Assembly: GCA_003565105.1 (NCBI GenBank)
Contig: PXDG01000185.1
Span: 1 to 10,460, forward strand
Origin: Parcubacteria group bacterium
GTDB lineage: Bacteria; Patescibacteriota; Minisyncoccia; SW-4-49-11
DNA: 10,460 nucleotides
Direction: 5' to 3'
Part shown: positions 1 to 6,995 of the stretch, in pieces
Position numbering within the stretch: position 1 is the first letter of the stretch
How the letters are laid out: each line of letters opens with the position of its first letter
Notes under the pieces: generated by a model
The model's database searches: none
Seen by the model: the letters and a program-made list of their open reading frames with translations, nothing else
What the model was told of the DNA's origin: nothing
Made by a program: the position numbers and the translations under genes

Positions 1-21
1 ACATTTGAAGAACTTCTCTTG

Positions 22-47
22 AATCCCCTGATATGTGGGGATTTTTT
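22..47 (+). terminator. Intrinsic terminator of an upstream gene outside the window
   Basis: A perfect 7-bp inverted repeat, AATCCCC (22-28) with GGGGATT (37-43), closes an 8-nt loop, and the right arm runs into a T tract through position 47. This is a standard Rho-independent terminator for plus-strand transcription entering from the left. The upstream gene cannot be identified: stops occur at 6-8 and 20-22 in two plus frames, but only a few codons are visible. The T tract ends directly before the -35 hexamer of the mraZ promoter. The stem is short, with four GC pairs, so some readthrough is possible. Confidence 0.65.
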
Positions 48-48
48 C

Positions 49-77
49 TTGACAGTGGGGCAGTATGATTCTATAAT
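49..77 (+). promoter_or_regulatory. Consensus sigma70 promoter of the mraZ operon
   Basis: TTGACA at 49-54 and TATAAT at 72-77 are separated by exactly 17 bp, a 12/12 match to the housekeeping consensus. Transcription should start near position 84, giving a leader of about 53 nt before the mraZ ATG at 137. Such a strong promoter fits an operon held down by its own repressor, MraZ, whose probable boxes overlap and follow it. The start site is inferred from the motif. Confidence 0.9.
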
Positions 78-115
78 GGATATATGTGGGGGAAAGTGGT
101 GAATAGTGGAGAATA
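76..115 (+). promoter_or_regulatory. MraZ-box array (10-bp-period TGGNG repeats)
   Basis: Three adjacent decamers, GTGGGGGAAA (86-95), GTGGTGAATA (96-105) and GTGGAGAATA (106-115), repeat with an exact 10-bp period. A degenerate unit starts in register at 76 (ATGGA, overlapping the -10 hexamer). Known MraZ operators are TGGGN direct repeats separated by 5 nt, hence a 10-bp period, upstream of mraZ; the match in motif, period and place is strong. Two more GTGGGG elements lie at 35-40 and 55-60. The array covers the expected transcription start, so bound MraZ should block initiation or escape. Confidence 0.8.
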
Positions 116-136
116 TATTTTACAAGCACTGAGATT

Positions 137-568
137 ATGTTTATTGGAGAGTACAATCATTCCCTTGATGCAAAAGGAAGACTCGCGGTACCTCGAAAGT
201 TTCGTGACGACCTTAGTATGGGAGGGGTTGTAACCAAAGGACTTGATAAGTGTTTGTGGATTTATACCTATGAAGAATGGAAAAAAATTGCCACGAAGCT
301 CAGTAGTTTACCAATTAGTCAGACGAATACTCGTGCTTTTGCTCGATTGATGCTTGCAGGCGCAATGGATGTAAATGTTGATAAACAAGGTCGAGTGATG
401 ATCCCAGAATATCTACGTGAATACGCTGGATTAGGAAAGAAGGTAGTGGTAGCAGGTCTCTTTGATCGACTTGAGTTGTGGAATGAATCAACCTGGGAAG
501 AATATAAAGCTAAGACCGAAGCCGAAGCCGACACGATTGCCGAACAACTATCAGAGTTAGGAGTTTAG
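137..568 (+). CDS. mraZ: Transcriptional regulator MraZ
   Basis: MraZ is a DNA-binding regulator that forms ring-shaped oligomers and in studied bacteria represses its own division/cell-wall operon. The 143-residue protein has the two expected SpoVT-AbrB-like half domains, each with a DxxGR motif: DAKGR at residues 11-15 followed by LAVPRKFR, and DKQGR at 82-86 followed by VMIP. The N-terminus MFIGEYNHSLD is typical and the length is normal (E. coli 152). The ATG is the only reasonable start, because a stop at 104-106 closes the frame upstream. No clear ribosome binding site is seen. It is first in the operon, just after the TGGNG boxes it should bind, and ends 2 bp before rsmH. Confidence 0.97.
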   Translation: MFIGEYNHSLDAKGRLAVPRKFRDDLSMGGVVTKGLDKCLWIYTYEEWKKIATKLSSLPISQTNTRAFARLMLAGAMDVNVDKQGRVMIPEYLREYAGLGKKVVVAGLFDRLELWNESTWEEYKAKTEAEADTIAEQLSELGV

Positions 569-570
569 AT

Positions 571-1458
571 ATGGAATGGAGTCACATCTCAGTTATGAAA
601 GAAGAGTCGTTGGCTCATTTATCTCTCCATTCTCGAGGAGTCTATGTAGATGCGACCCTTGGGCTCGGAGGTCATACGGTTGCTATTGCTGATTATCTTG
701 ATGCTGGGAAGGTGATTGGCATAGATACTGATGGTCAGGCTCTCAATATTGCAAAAGAACGACTTACAGCAGTGTTAGATAAGGTTGAATTAGTGCAAGG
801 AAACTTTGTTGAGATTGATAGTGTTGTTCAGAACCTGGGACATCGTAAAGTAAATGGGATTCTTGCTGATTTGGGGGTTTCATCAATGGAATTAGACAAC
901 CCTGAGCGAGGATTTAGCTTCCAACAAGATGGGCCGTTAGATATGAGGATGAATCCTCAGGGACAGGATCTTACTGCGGCAGATATTGTAAATACCTACA
1001 CTGAAGCTGATCTGGCTGAATTATTTCGAAAGTACGGAGATGAAATCTTTCCTGGAAGGATTGCTCGAGTAATTGTAGAACAACGTAGAAAACAAGAGCT
1101 TCGAACAACTCAAGACCTGGTAGAGCTTATTCTCTCTGTGGTTCCTCGGAAGCGTGTCGGAGGAATTCATCCAGCTACACGAGTCTTTCAAGCCTTACGG
1201 ATTGAAGTGAATGATGAGTTGACAGCCCTGGAAGTGTTTATTCAAAAATCAGTAGATTTGTTAGAGTCTGGTGGACGGCTGGTGATTATCTCGTTCCATT
1301 CTGGAGAAGATCGGATTGTGAAACATATCTTTCGTAGGTTAAAACAAGAACAAAAAGGCAAAATTATTACCAAAAAACCCCTTTTACCCAGTGAAGAAGA
1401 AAAAATGTCAAATCCACGATCCCGAAGTGCTAAAATGCGCGTTTTAGAAAAACATTAA
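571..1458 (+). CDS. rsmH: 16S rRNA (cytosine-1402-N4)-methyltransferase RsmH
   Basis: RsmH (MraW) uses S-adenosylmethionine to methylate N4 of C1402 in the decoding centre of 16S rRNA. The 295-residue protein shows the family's blocks in order: the N-terminal HISVMKEE, the SAM-binding loop DATLGLGGHT (28-36), acidic GIDTDG (50-55), DLGVSSMELDNPERGFSF (100-117) with DGPLDMRM, YGDE (155-158), HPATRVFQALRIEVNDEL (200-217), ISFHSGEDRIVK (240-251) and the C-terminal NPRSRSAKMR (281-290). The usual SLED is SGED here. AGGAG at 559-563, 7 nt before the ATG, is the only strong Shine-Dalgarno sequence in the window. It lies inside the end of mraZ, so translation may be coupled. This is the canonical partner of mraZ. 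Confidence 0.98.
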   Translation: MEWSHISVMKEESLAHLSLHSRGVYVDATLGLGGHTVAIADYLDAGKVIGIDTDGQALNIAKERLTAVLDKVELVQGNFVEIDSVVQNLGHRKVNGILADLGVSSMELDNPERGFSFQQDGPLDMRMNPQGQDLTAADIVNTYTEADLAELFRKYGDEIFPGRIARVIVEQRRKQELRTTQDLVELILSVVPRKRVGGIHPATRVFQALRIEVNDELTALEVFIQKSVDLLESGGRLVIISFHSGEDRIVKHIFRRLKQEQKGKIITKKPLLPSEEEKMSNPRSRSAKMRVLEKH

Positions 1459-1467
1459 TACACCATC

Positions 1468-1749
1468 ATGATTCGAACACTTAATCCGCTCAAAGTTCTG
1501 ACTCTGATTCTTCTATTATTAAGTATCGTATATATTGCGGAGATGACCAATTTGTCTGTCCAAGGATATGAAATACAATCTTTACAGAAGGATTTGCAGG
1601 AAGTTCGACAAGATCAAACTTACTTGAATATGTTAATCGCTCAATCTGGATCTATTAATTATCTTCGAGATACTGATTTTGTCAAAGACGAAATGATAGC
1701 ATCTGAGTTTCAATTTATAGCAGGGGATACGGCTTTGGTACAGAGATAA
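1468..1749 (+). CDS. ftsL: FtsL-like cell division protein
   Basis: A 93-residue bitopic membrane protein. A short basic N-terminus (MIRTLNPLK) precedes one hydrophobic segment at about residues 9-25, followed by a probable periplasmic coiled coil at about 35-60 (GYEIQSLQKDLQEV with leucine spacing, then LNMLIAQSGSINYL). This is the build of FtsL/DivIC proteins, which form a trimeric coiled coil with FtsQ and activate the septal synthase FtsW-FtsI. Sequence alone is weak evidence, since the family is poorly conserved; the call rests on size, topology and place between rsmH and ftsI, the classic ftsL slot. No Shine-Dalgarno sequence is visible. FtsB/DivIC is the alternative. Confidence 0.75.
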   Translation: MIRTLNPLKVLTLILLLLSIVYIAEMTNLSVQGYEIQSLQKDLQEVRQDQTYLNMLIAQSGSINYLRDTDFVKDEMIASEFQFIAGDTALVQR

Positions 1750-1773
1750 AAATAGTTGAGTGACGTTGGTACT

Positions 1774-3555
1774 ATGAATCAAACTATCCATACAAAGAGA
1801 TTTAAATCATCTGAGGGGCACCTTTGTAGGTTTAAAATGCTCCTCTTTTTGGGGACAATATTTTTTATACTCGGTTCGGTTGGGTGGAGAGCCTTTGAGT
1901 TACAAGTGAATGAATACGCAAAGTATAAAGCGATTGCAGCTTCTCAACATACAAGAGAGTTTTCATTGAGAGGAGAAAGGGGAAATATATATGTTCAAGA
2001 TTTAAAAACAGATGGAATATTTCCTGTAGCAATTAATCGAAAAGTGTATAATGTGGCAATAGATGCTCGTACTATTGATTCATCTTCAGAAGAAAACCAA
2101 CAAAATATTCGTGAAGTTCTACAAACTCGATTTGGTAAGGAAGAAGAGACGGTAAATACGATGCTAAATGACGTTAATTCTCAATGGAGGTTGATTTCTC
2201 GTGGAGTTCCACAAGAAGAAATAGAAGATGTTCTTACTATGCGGTTGCGAGGACTCATTCTAGAAGAAGGTCAAGAAAGATTCTATCCAGAACGAAACTT
2301 TGCGGCATCAGTGATTGGATATATGCAAAAAGATCAGGTAGATCAAGGGAAATATGGTGTTGAACAGTATTATAATGATTATTTGAAGGGGGCGGATGGG
2401 TTTGAGCGAAAAGAAAGTGATAGAAGAGGAGTCTGGTTAGCTATGAGTGATAGAGATCGAACAGAGCCAACTCGAGGATCTGATATTGTGTTAACATTAG
2501 ATCATACTGTTCAATTTCAGATGGAAGAGACCTTAGCTGCATTGGTGGAAAAATTTGATCCGAAAAATGCTATGGGAATCATTATGGATCCTCAAACAGG
2601 TGATGTTCTCGCAATGGCTAATGCTCCTAATTTTGATCCCAATCGATATGCTGAAGTAGAAAATATAGAATTATTTCGGAATCCAAGTATTTCTAATCTA
2701 TATGAACCAGGATCAATTTTTAAACCCTTTACTGTAGGTCTAGGTCTTGATGCAGGAGTTATTGCACCCAGTACTGAGTATGAAGATAAAGGACAATTAA
2801 CGCTGAATGGCTTTACAATACGTAATGCTTTGTCAAGAGTTCATGGTCGTCAGACAATGCAATATGCTCTAGATAATTCTCTCAATACTGGAATGGTGTA
2901 TATTCAGCAAAAACTAGGTCGACAAGCATTTTCTGATGGGTTGTTGAATAAATTTCAACTTGGAAAACCAACGGGAATAGGATTGCCTTCTGAGGCTCAT
3001 CCTAATTTAAATAATATTCAGCGAGAAGCGAGAGATGCTCGAGATATTAATTATGCAACAGCTTCGTATGGGCAAGGGATTGCCTTTAGTTCCCTACAGA
3101 TGCTAACAGCCTTTAACTCTATTGTTAATGATGGTATTATTATGCAGCCTCGTATTGTTAAAGAAATTCGTGATTCCAATGGGGGGGTAACGACTGTTGA
3201 ATCACAAGAGTTAGGAAGAGCATTGTCTTCAGAGGCAACGCGTAAATTATCAGAAATGATGGTAAGTACAGTAGATAATGGACATGGTCGAGGAGCTGCT
3301 GTTAAAGGGTATTCGATTGGTGGAAAGACAGGAACTGCTCAGATTGCTTCAGATGGTGGGTATGGAGAAGATACCTTGCAATCATTTATTCAATTTGCAA
3401 CTTTGTCCAATCCTCGATATACTCTGATTATATCACTAGATAGTCCAAAAGGATCTCGATTTGCCGATGGTTCTGTGGTTCCTGCGGTTGGAGAGCTCAA
3501 TGAATTTCTGCTTAATTACTTTGAATTAGAAAAAGATCGTATTATTATTGAATAA
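1774..3555 (+). CDS. ftsI: Penicillin-binding protein 2 / FtsI-type peptidoglycan D,D-transpeptidase
   Basis: Class B penicillin-binding protein that cross-links septal peptidoglycan outside the membrane. From the ATG at 1774 it has 593 residues: a cytoplasmic stretch, one membrane anchor at about residues 22-44, a PBP dimer/pedestal domain starting near RGERGNIY, and a transpeptidase domain after about 240 (IIMDPQTGDVLAMA). The catalytic motifs are intact: SIFK (active serine 314, lysine 317), SLN (369-371) and KTGT (518-521). No PASTA domain follows. An alternative TTG start at 1756 would add six residues (MSDVGT) and begins directly after an in-frame TAG; I prefer the ATG because every other gene here uses ATG. 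It follows ftsL as in many dcw clusters. FtsI and elongasome PBP2 or SpoVD are hard to separate by motif; context favours FtsI. Confidence 0.94.
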   Translation: MNQTIHTKRFKSSEGHLCRFKMLLFLGTIFFILGSVGWRAFELQVNEYAKYKAIAASQHTREFSLRGERGNIYVQDLKTDGIFPVAINRKVYNVAIDARTIDSSSEENQQNIREVLQTRFGKEEETVNTMLNDVNSQWRLISRGVPQEEIEDVLTMRLRGLILEEGQERFYPERNFAASVIGYMQKDQVDQGKYGVEQYYNDYLKGADGFERKESDRRGVWLAMSDRDRTEPTRGSDIVLTLDHTVQFQMEETLAALVEKFDPKNAMGIIMDPQTGDVLAMANAPNFDPNRYAEVENIELFRNPSISNLYEPGSIFKPFTVGLGLDAGVIAPSTEYEDKGQLTLNGFTIRNALSRVHGRQTMQYALDNSLNTGMVYIQQKLGRQAFSDGLLNKFQLGKPTGIGLPSEAHPNLNNIQREARDARDINYATASYGQGIAFSSLQMLTAFNSIVNDGIIMQPRIVKEIRDSNGGVTTVESQELGRALSSEATRKLSEMMVSTVDNGHGRGAAVKGYSIGGKTGTAQIASDGGYGEDTLQSFIQFATLSNPRYTLIISLDSPKGSRFADGSVVPAVGELNEFLLNYFELEKDRIIIE

Positions 3556-3582
3556 CGCTACAGGTTGGCATAAGAAAGACAA

Positions 3583-4905
3583 ATGAAACAAAGACTCATC
3601 ATTATACTAAAGAAAATAACAAGGGAGATTCTTGCTAAACATCAACCGATTATTATAGGTATTACAGGTAATGTAGGGAAAACAACCACACGAAATGCCT
3701 TAGTTGGTTTTTTATCAGAATTTACCCCAGTAGGGAGTAATTATGAAAATTATAATAGTGATTTAGGAGTATGTTTATCAATTATTGGAGCAAAAGAACC
3801 AGGTAAAAACCCTTTTAAGTGGCTCTCTATTTTCTGGAAAGGATGGTTAATGACTCTAAATATTAATCCAGAATTTCCTCCCGTATGGATTTTGGAGATA
3901 GGTATTGATGGAGTCGGTGATATGGACTTTTTTGTTCAAGATTTTTTGGAATTTGATGTTATTATATTTGGTTTTGTAGGAGAAAATCCAGTGCATACTG
4001 AAAATTTTGGAAGTAGAGATGCACTGATTTATGAAAAAGGCAAGATTCTTCGGGGGCTTAAAGAAGATGGCCTTTTGATTATTAATGGTGATGACCCATA
4101 TATAGCTCATTTGTATCATAAACGAAAAAATGTGCTTACTATTGGGTTTGAGGATACGGTCGATATTCAAGCTTCAGATTTCTATTCATCGATACGTGTT
4201 GAAGATACTCAAGAGCAGTGGGATGAATGTTACACCTCCCTCATTCCTTATGGAGGATTTAAAATTATTCACAAAGGAGCTGTTATTCCGTTTAAGTTGG
4301 ATTATTTAATAGGGAAGCAGCAAGTATATAATATTTTGCCAGCAATTGCTTTAGGTATATCTGATGGAATTAATCTTGTGGACATTGCTAGTAAAATCCA
4401 CGATCTTAAACCAATGAAAGGGCGTATGCGATTTATGGAAGGAATTAAAGATTCTTTATTAATTGATGATTCTTATAATGCAGCCCCTGCAGCAATGATG
4501 GCAGCTCTCGAGACTCTTTCGAAATTAAATATTCCAGATATTCGTCGTATTGTTGCTTTGGGAGAGATGAAGGAATTAGGATCAGCTTCTGTAGAAATTC
4601 ACAAAAAAATTGGAAAGTATATAGCCGAAAAGCAGATTGATATATTTATAGGTGTGGGTATAAATATGAAAGATGCAGTCTCAGAATATCGATTATTAAA
4701 GCCAGATGGAACATCTCAGTATTTTGATGATTCATTTGAAGCTGCTGAATGGATAAAAAATCAGATTGGATCAAGTGATGTATTATTGGTTAAGGGGTCT
4801 CAAAGCTCTCGTATGGAACGAGTCTCTTCTGAAGTATTAGCGAATAAACGATATAGAACGGAACTACTTCCTCGTCAATCTGATGAATGGTTGCAGAAAG
4901 TATGA
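3583..4905 (+). CDS. murF: MurF-like Mur ligase (UDP-MurNAc-tripeptide:D-Ala-D-Ala ligase)
   Basis: An ATP-dependent Mur ligase of 440 residues, most likely adding D-Ala-D-Ala to the UDP-MurNAc-tripeptide, the last cytoplasmic step of precursor synthesis. Visible motifs are the P loop GITGNVGKTTT (26-36), NYENYNSDLGV (53-63), LEIGIDGVGDM (104-114), HTENFGSRD (138-146), NGDDP (168-172), DDSYNAAP (295-302), the MurF-typical LGEMKELG (326-333) with a following histidine, and LVKGSQSSRMERV (402-414). The LGEMKELG block favours MurF over MurC, MurD and MurE. The P loop sits at residue 26, not near 110 as in E. coli MurF, so the N-terminal UDP-substrate domain is nearly absent, while the region between the P loop and LEIG is longer than usual. 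It follows ftsI by 27 bp and ends in TGA. Confidence 0.87.
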   Translation: MKQRLIIILKKITREILAKHQPIIIGITGNVGKTTTRNALVGFLSEFTPVGSNYENYNSDLGVCLSIIGAKEPGKNPFKWLSIFWKGWLMTLNINPEFPPVWILEIGIDGVGDMDFFVQDFLEFDVIIFGFVGENPVHTENFGSRDALIYEKGKILRGLKEDGLLIINGDDPYIAHLYHKRKNVLTIGFEDTVDIQASDFYSSIRVEDTQEQWDECYTSLIPYGGFKIIHKGAVIPFKLDYLIGKQQVYNILPAIALGISDGINLVDIASKIHDLKPMKGRMRFMEGIKDSLLIDDSYNAAPAAMMAALETLSKLNIPDIRRIVALGEMKELGSASVEIHKKIGKYIAEKQIDIFIGVGINMKDAVSEYRLLKPDGTSQYFDDSFEAAEWIKNQIGSSDVLLVKGSQSSRMERVSSEVLANKRYRTELLPRQSDEWLQKV

Positions 4906-4911
4906 TACAAT
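4906..4911 (+). promoter_or_regulatory. Possible extended -10 promoter before xseB
   Basis: TACAAT at 4906-4911, preceded by TG one base upstream (TGATACAAT, an extended -10), lies just after the murF stop and 27 bases before the xseB ATG. No convincing -35 sits 16-18 bp upstream. It could be a weak internal promoter separating xseB and the protease from the cell-wall genes, but the motif is short and the region AT-rich, so a chance match is quite possible. Confidence 0.3.
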
Positions 4912-4938
4912 AAAGTAAGTGAATATTAAGAATGTGAT

Positions 4939-5148
4939 ATGACAAAAAAAGAACCAACTTTCACTGAAGCCTTCCAGAAATTAGATGATTTATCAAAAAA
5001 GTTTGAACAGCAAGATGTTGATTTGGAAACCAGCGTAACTTACTTAGAACAAGGTTTGAAGTTAGCATCGATATGTAAAAAACGATTAGCTGAAGTGGAA
5101 AATACCGTAATGCAAATACAAGAAAAATATAACGAATCAAATATATGA
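4939..5148 (+). CDS. xseB: Exodeoxyribonuclease VII small subunit
   Basis: XseB is the small subunit of exonuclease VII, in which several copies bind the large subunit XseA; the enzyme degrades single-stranded DNA from both ends. The 69-residue protein matches the family throughout as a helical hairpin: FTEAFQKLDDLSKKFEQQDVD (8-28), LETSVTYLEQGLKLASICKKRL (29-50) and AEVENTV (51-57), with the expected conserved L..G pattern, a cysteine and the E.GL turn. No Shine-Dalgarno is visible. The stop TGA overlaps the ATG of the protease gene (ATGA, 5145-5148), so the two are probably translationally coupled. The partner xseA, often adjacent, is not in this window. Confidence 0.92.
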   Translation: MTKKEPTFTEAFQKLDDLSKKFEQQDVDLETSVTYLEQGLKLASICKKRLAEVENTVMQIQEKYNESNI

Positions 5149-6977
5149 TCAGGCGAATTCTTTGGACAATTTCTTTGACTATGATATTCTTTTCTCTGGT
5201 TACAGTAGGGGATTCAAAGGAGTTGGACTTTCTTGTTCAATGGAAAGAGGATTGTGTTGCTGCAGCATTTATTGGTGAAGAATTAACAGAGGATATATCT
5301 GCTGTTCCGATTCGAGATGTGGGGAAAGCCCTGACTCATCCATGTGCTGAGCAAGTTGAAAGAGATAGAGTTGTCTCAGTAGCAACGAATGATACTCGCT
5401 TTAATGAACAATGGGCACTCAAAAATACTGGACAAACTATTGGTGGTCAAAAAGGAGTCAGTGGTCGAGATATAGGTTTTGTTGAAGGGTATAATAAAAT
5501 CCGATCAACACCACAAGGTAATACGGTAGTTGCGGTTGTTGATACAGGTGTAACATCTATTAACGAGCTTTCTGGGCGCTTAACGGGAGGGAGAAATATT
5601 ATTAACAATAATACTAATGTTACTGATGAAAACGGCCACGGAACATTTATTGCGTCATTAATTGCGTCACGAGTAGGGAATGGAGCAGGAATAGCGGGGG
5701 TAAATGATAGAGTTCGCATTATGCCAGTGAAAGTATTAGATGAGACAGGTACTGGCTTACTCTCTAATTTAATTATTGGAATGCAATATGCTATTGATAA
5801 CAATGCGCATATTATAAACTTGAGTTTGGTAACTAATTATACTTCGAGTTTGGATAGTATTATTGAGCGAGCACATAATAGAGGAGTTATTGTAATAGCT
5901 GCAACAGGGAATGAAGGTAAAAATCTCAATAATTCTCGAGTATCTCCAGTGAATAATGATGGGAATGGTAATTGGGTTATTGGAGTTGGTTCCCATAACA
6001 ATAGAGGGGATCGCTCAGATTTCTCTAACTTTGGTGTCGGTACTGATGTTCTTGCCCCAGGAGAGGCTATTGTTGGAATGGATGTAGATAATACCGTAGC
6101 TTACCGATCAGGAACCTCAGCTGCTGCGGCTATAGCAACAGGAGTGGTTGCTTCTTGGAGAGATTATTATGGGAAATTAACCCCTGTAGAAGCTCAAAAT
6201 CTTATTCAATCATATAGTGTAGGTGGTCGAATTTCTATGTCCCGAGCAATGGTTTCTCGTAATTATCCTAATGGTATGCTTATTAAAAGTCCTACCTCAG
6301 GAGTCTTTCTATTGCAACAAGGATTACGACGGCCTATCATTAGCCCGCAAGTATTTCTTGCACATAATTTTGATTGGAATCATATTGTAACTATCTCCCA
6401 ATCTGATTTTGATAGAATTCCTATGGGCTCAGCCTTACCACTTCGTGATGGAACCCTAGTAGCTGATTCTCAACGGGTGTATCTTATTGAGAATCAACAG
6501 AAAAGAGCAATTGCCTCAGCCCAAGCATTTTTACAAATGGGATACTCCTGGTCAAATATATGGCAGGTTGATAGTGGTGTTTTGAATCTGCATCCAACAG
6601 GCGCTATTATTGGTCCAGAACAACGAATCCCAAATGGAACTATTGTTTCTGCTCCAGGTACAGGAGTGTATCTTATTGAAGGACAAAGAAAGCGTCCGAT
6701 TCCAGATCCCTTTACGTATTTAACTCATTTTCGCTGGGAACAGGTAATTCAGGTGAGTCGTGCCAGGCTTGATGTTATTCCTAATGGATCTCAGCTTCTT
6801 CCAAGAGAAGGAACTATTATTGCGAATACTCAGACAGTATTTTTTATAGAAGGAAATACTCGTAGACCATTTGCGTCTGCTAATGCGTACTTAGGACTTG
6901 GGCTGTCTTGGGACCGAGTACAGACTCCTGGAAATGCAGTTGTGGGAAGATTTTCTGTTGGGAATCCAATTCAATAA
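5145..6977 (+). CDS. Secreted subtilisin-like (S8) serine protease with four C-terminal repeats
   Basis: A 610-residue exported serine peptidase. The N-terminus (MIRR, then a hydrophobic stretch to about residue 21) looks like a signal peptide or anchor, without a clear AxA cleavage site. Residues 26-85 resemble a short subtilase propeptide and lead into NDTRFNEQW, typical of the start of the mature domain. The catalytic triad is complete: D133 in VVDTG, H165 in NGHGT and S325 in GTSAAAA, with oxyanion N256 in ATGNEG. The usual GTSMAAP is altered after the serine. From residue 377 four repeats of about 59 residues follow (separate entry). The substrate is unknown; a role in processing surface proteins or in attachment is only inference. 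It starts inside the xseB stop and ends 18 bp before gap. Confidence 0.92.
   Translation: MIRRILWTISLTMIFFSLVTVGDSKELDFLVQWKEDCVAAAFIGEELTEDISAVPIRDVGKALTHPCAEQVERDRVVSVATNDTRFNEQWALKNTGQTIGGQKGVSGRDIGFVEGYNKIRSTPQGNTVVAVVDTGVTSINELSGRLTGGRNIINNNTNVTDENGHGTFIASLIASRVGNGAGIAGVNDRVRIMPVKVLDETGTGLLSNLIIGMQYAIDNNAHIINLSLVTNYTSSLDSIIERAHNRGVIVIAATGNEGKNLNNSRVSPVNNDGNGNWVIGVGSHNNRGDRSDFSNFGVGTDVLAPGEAIVGMDVDNTVAYRSGTSAAAAIATGVVASWRDYYGKLTPVEAQNLIQSYSVGGRISMSRAMVSRNYPNGMLIKSPTSGVFLLQQGLRRPIISPQVFLAHNFDWNHIVTISQSDFDRIPMGSALPLRDGTLVADSQRVYLIENQQKRAIASAQAFLQMGYSWSNIWQVDSGVLNLHPTGAIIGPEQRIPNGTIVSAPGTGVYLIEGQRKRPIPDPFTYLTHFRWEQVIQVSRARLDVIPNGSQLLPREGTIIANTQTVFFIEGNTRRPFASANAYLGLGLSWDRVQTPGNAVVGRFSVGNPIQ
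6273..6974 (+). repeat. Four tandem ~59-residue repeats at the C-terminus of the S8 protease
   Basis: Coding repeats begin at residues 377, 436, 498 and 556 (periods 59, 62 and 58). Each has a G-[TM]-[LI]-[IV] start, a V-[YF]-[LF]-[LI] strand (V387, V445, V508, V565), a basic turn (RRPI, KRAI, KRPI, RRPF) about 7-9 residues later, then an F/Y-L and a tryptophan (W411, W469, W531, W589) 23-24 residues after the valine. The first three continue into a segment ending in P-[MTN]-G. The fourth is cut short at the protein end. The units are well diverged at DNA level, so this is an old protein repeat rather than a recent duplication. They probably form a surface-binding or spacer module; the exact domain name is not known to me. 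Confidence 0.85.
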
Positions 6978-6995
6978 TAATAACTATATAATCAT

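Noticed and set aside
84..233. Out-of-frame 49-codon ORF from an ATG at the predicted mraZ transcription start
   Set aside because: It overlaps mraZ in another frame, would have to be leaderless, and its peptide shows no pattern; it looks like a by-product of the operator repeats and mraZ codons.
1747..1773. Possible FtsL-FtsI fusion, since both genes are in the same frame
   Set aside because: Two in-frame stops (TAA at 1747-1749 and TAG at 1753-1755) separate them, and each protein has its own membrane anchor, so they are separate genes.
4901..5148. UGA recoding as in Gracilibacteria/Absconditabacteria
   Set aside because: TGA ends murF and xseB at sensible protein ends, and no conserved glycine position in any gene here is encoded by TGA.
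6987..6992. TATAAT just upstream of gap
   Set aside because: There is no -35 at suitable distance, and transcription would start at or beyond the gap ATG at 6996; the region is simply AT-rich.
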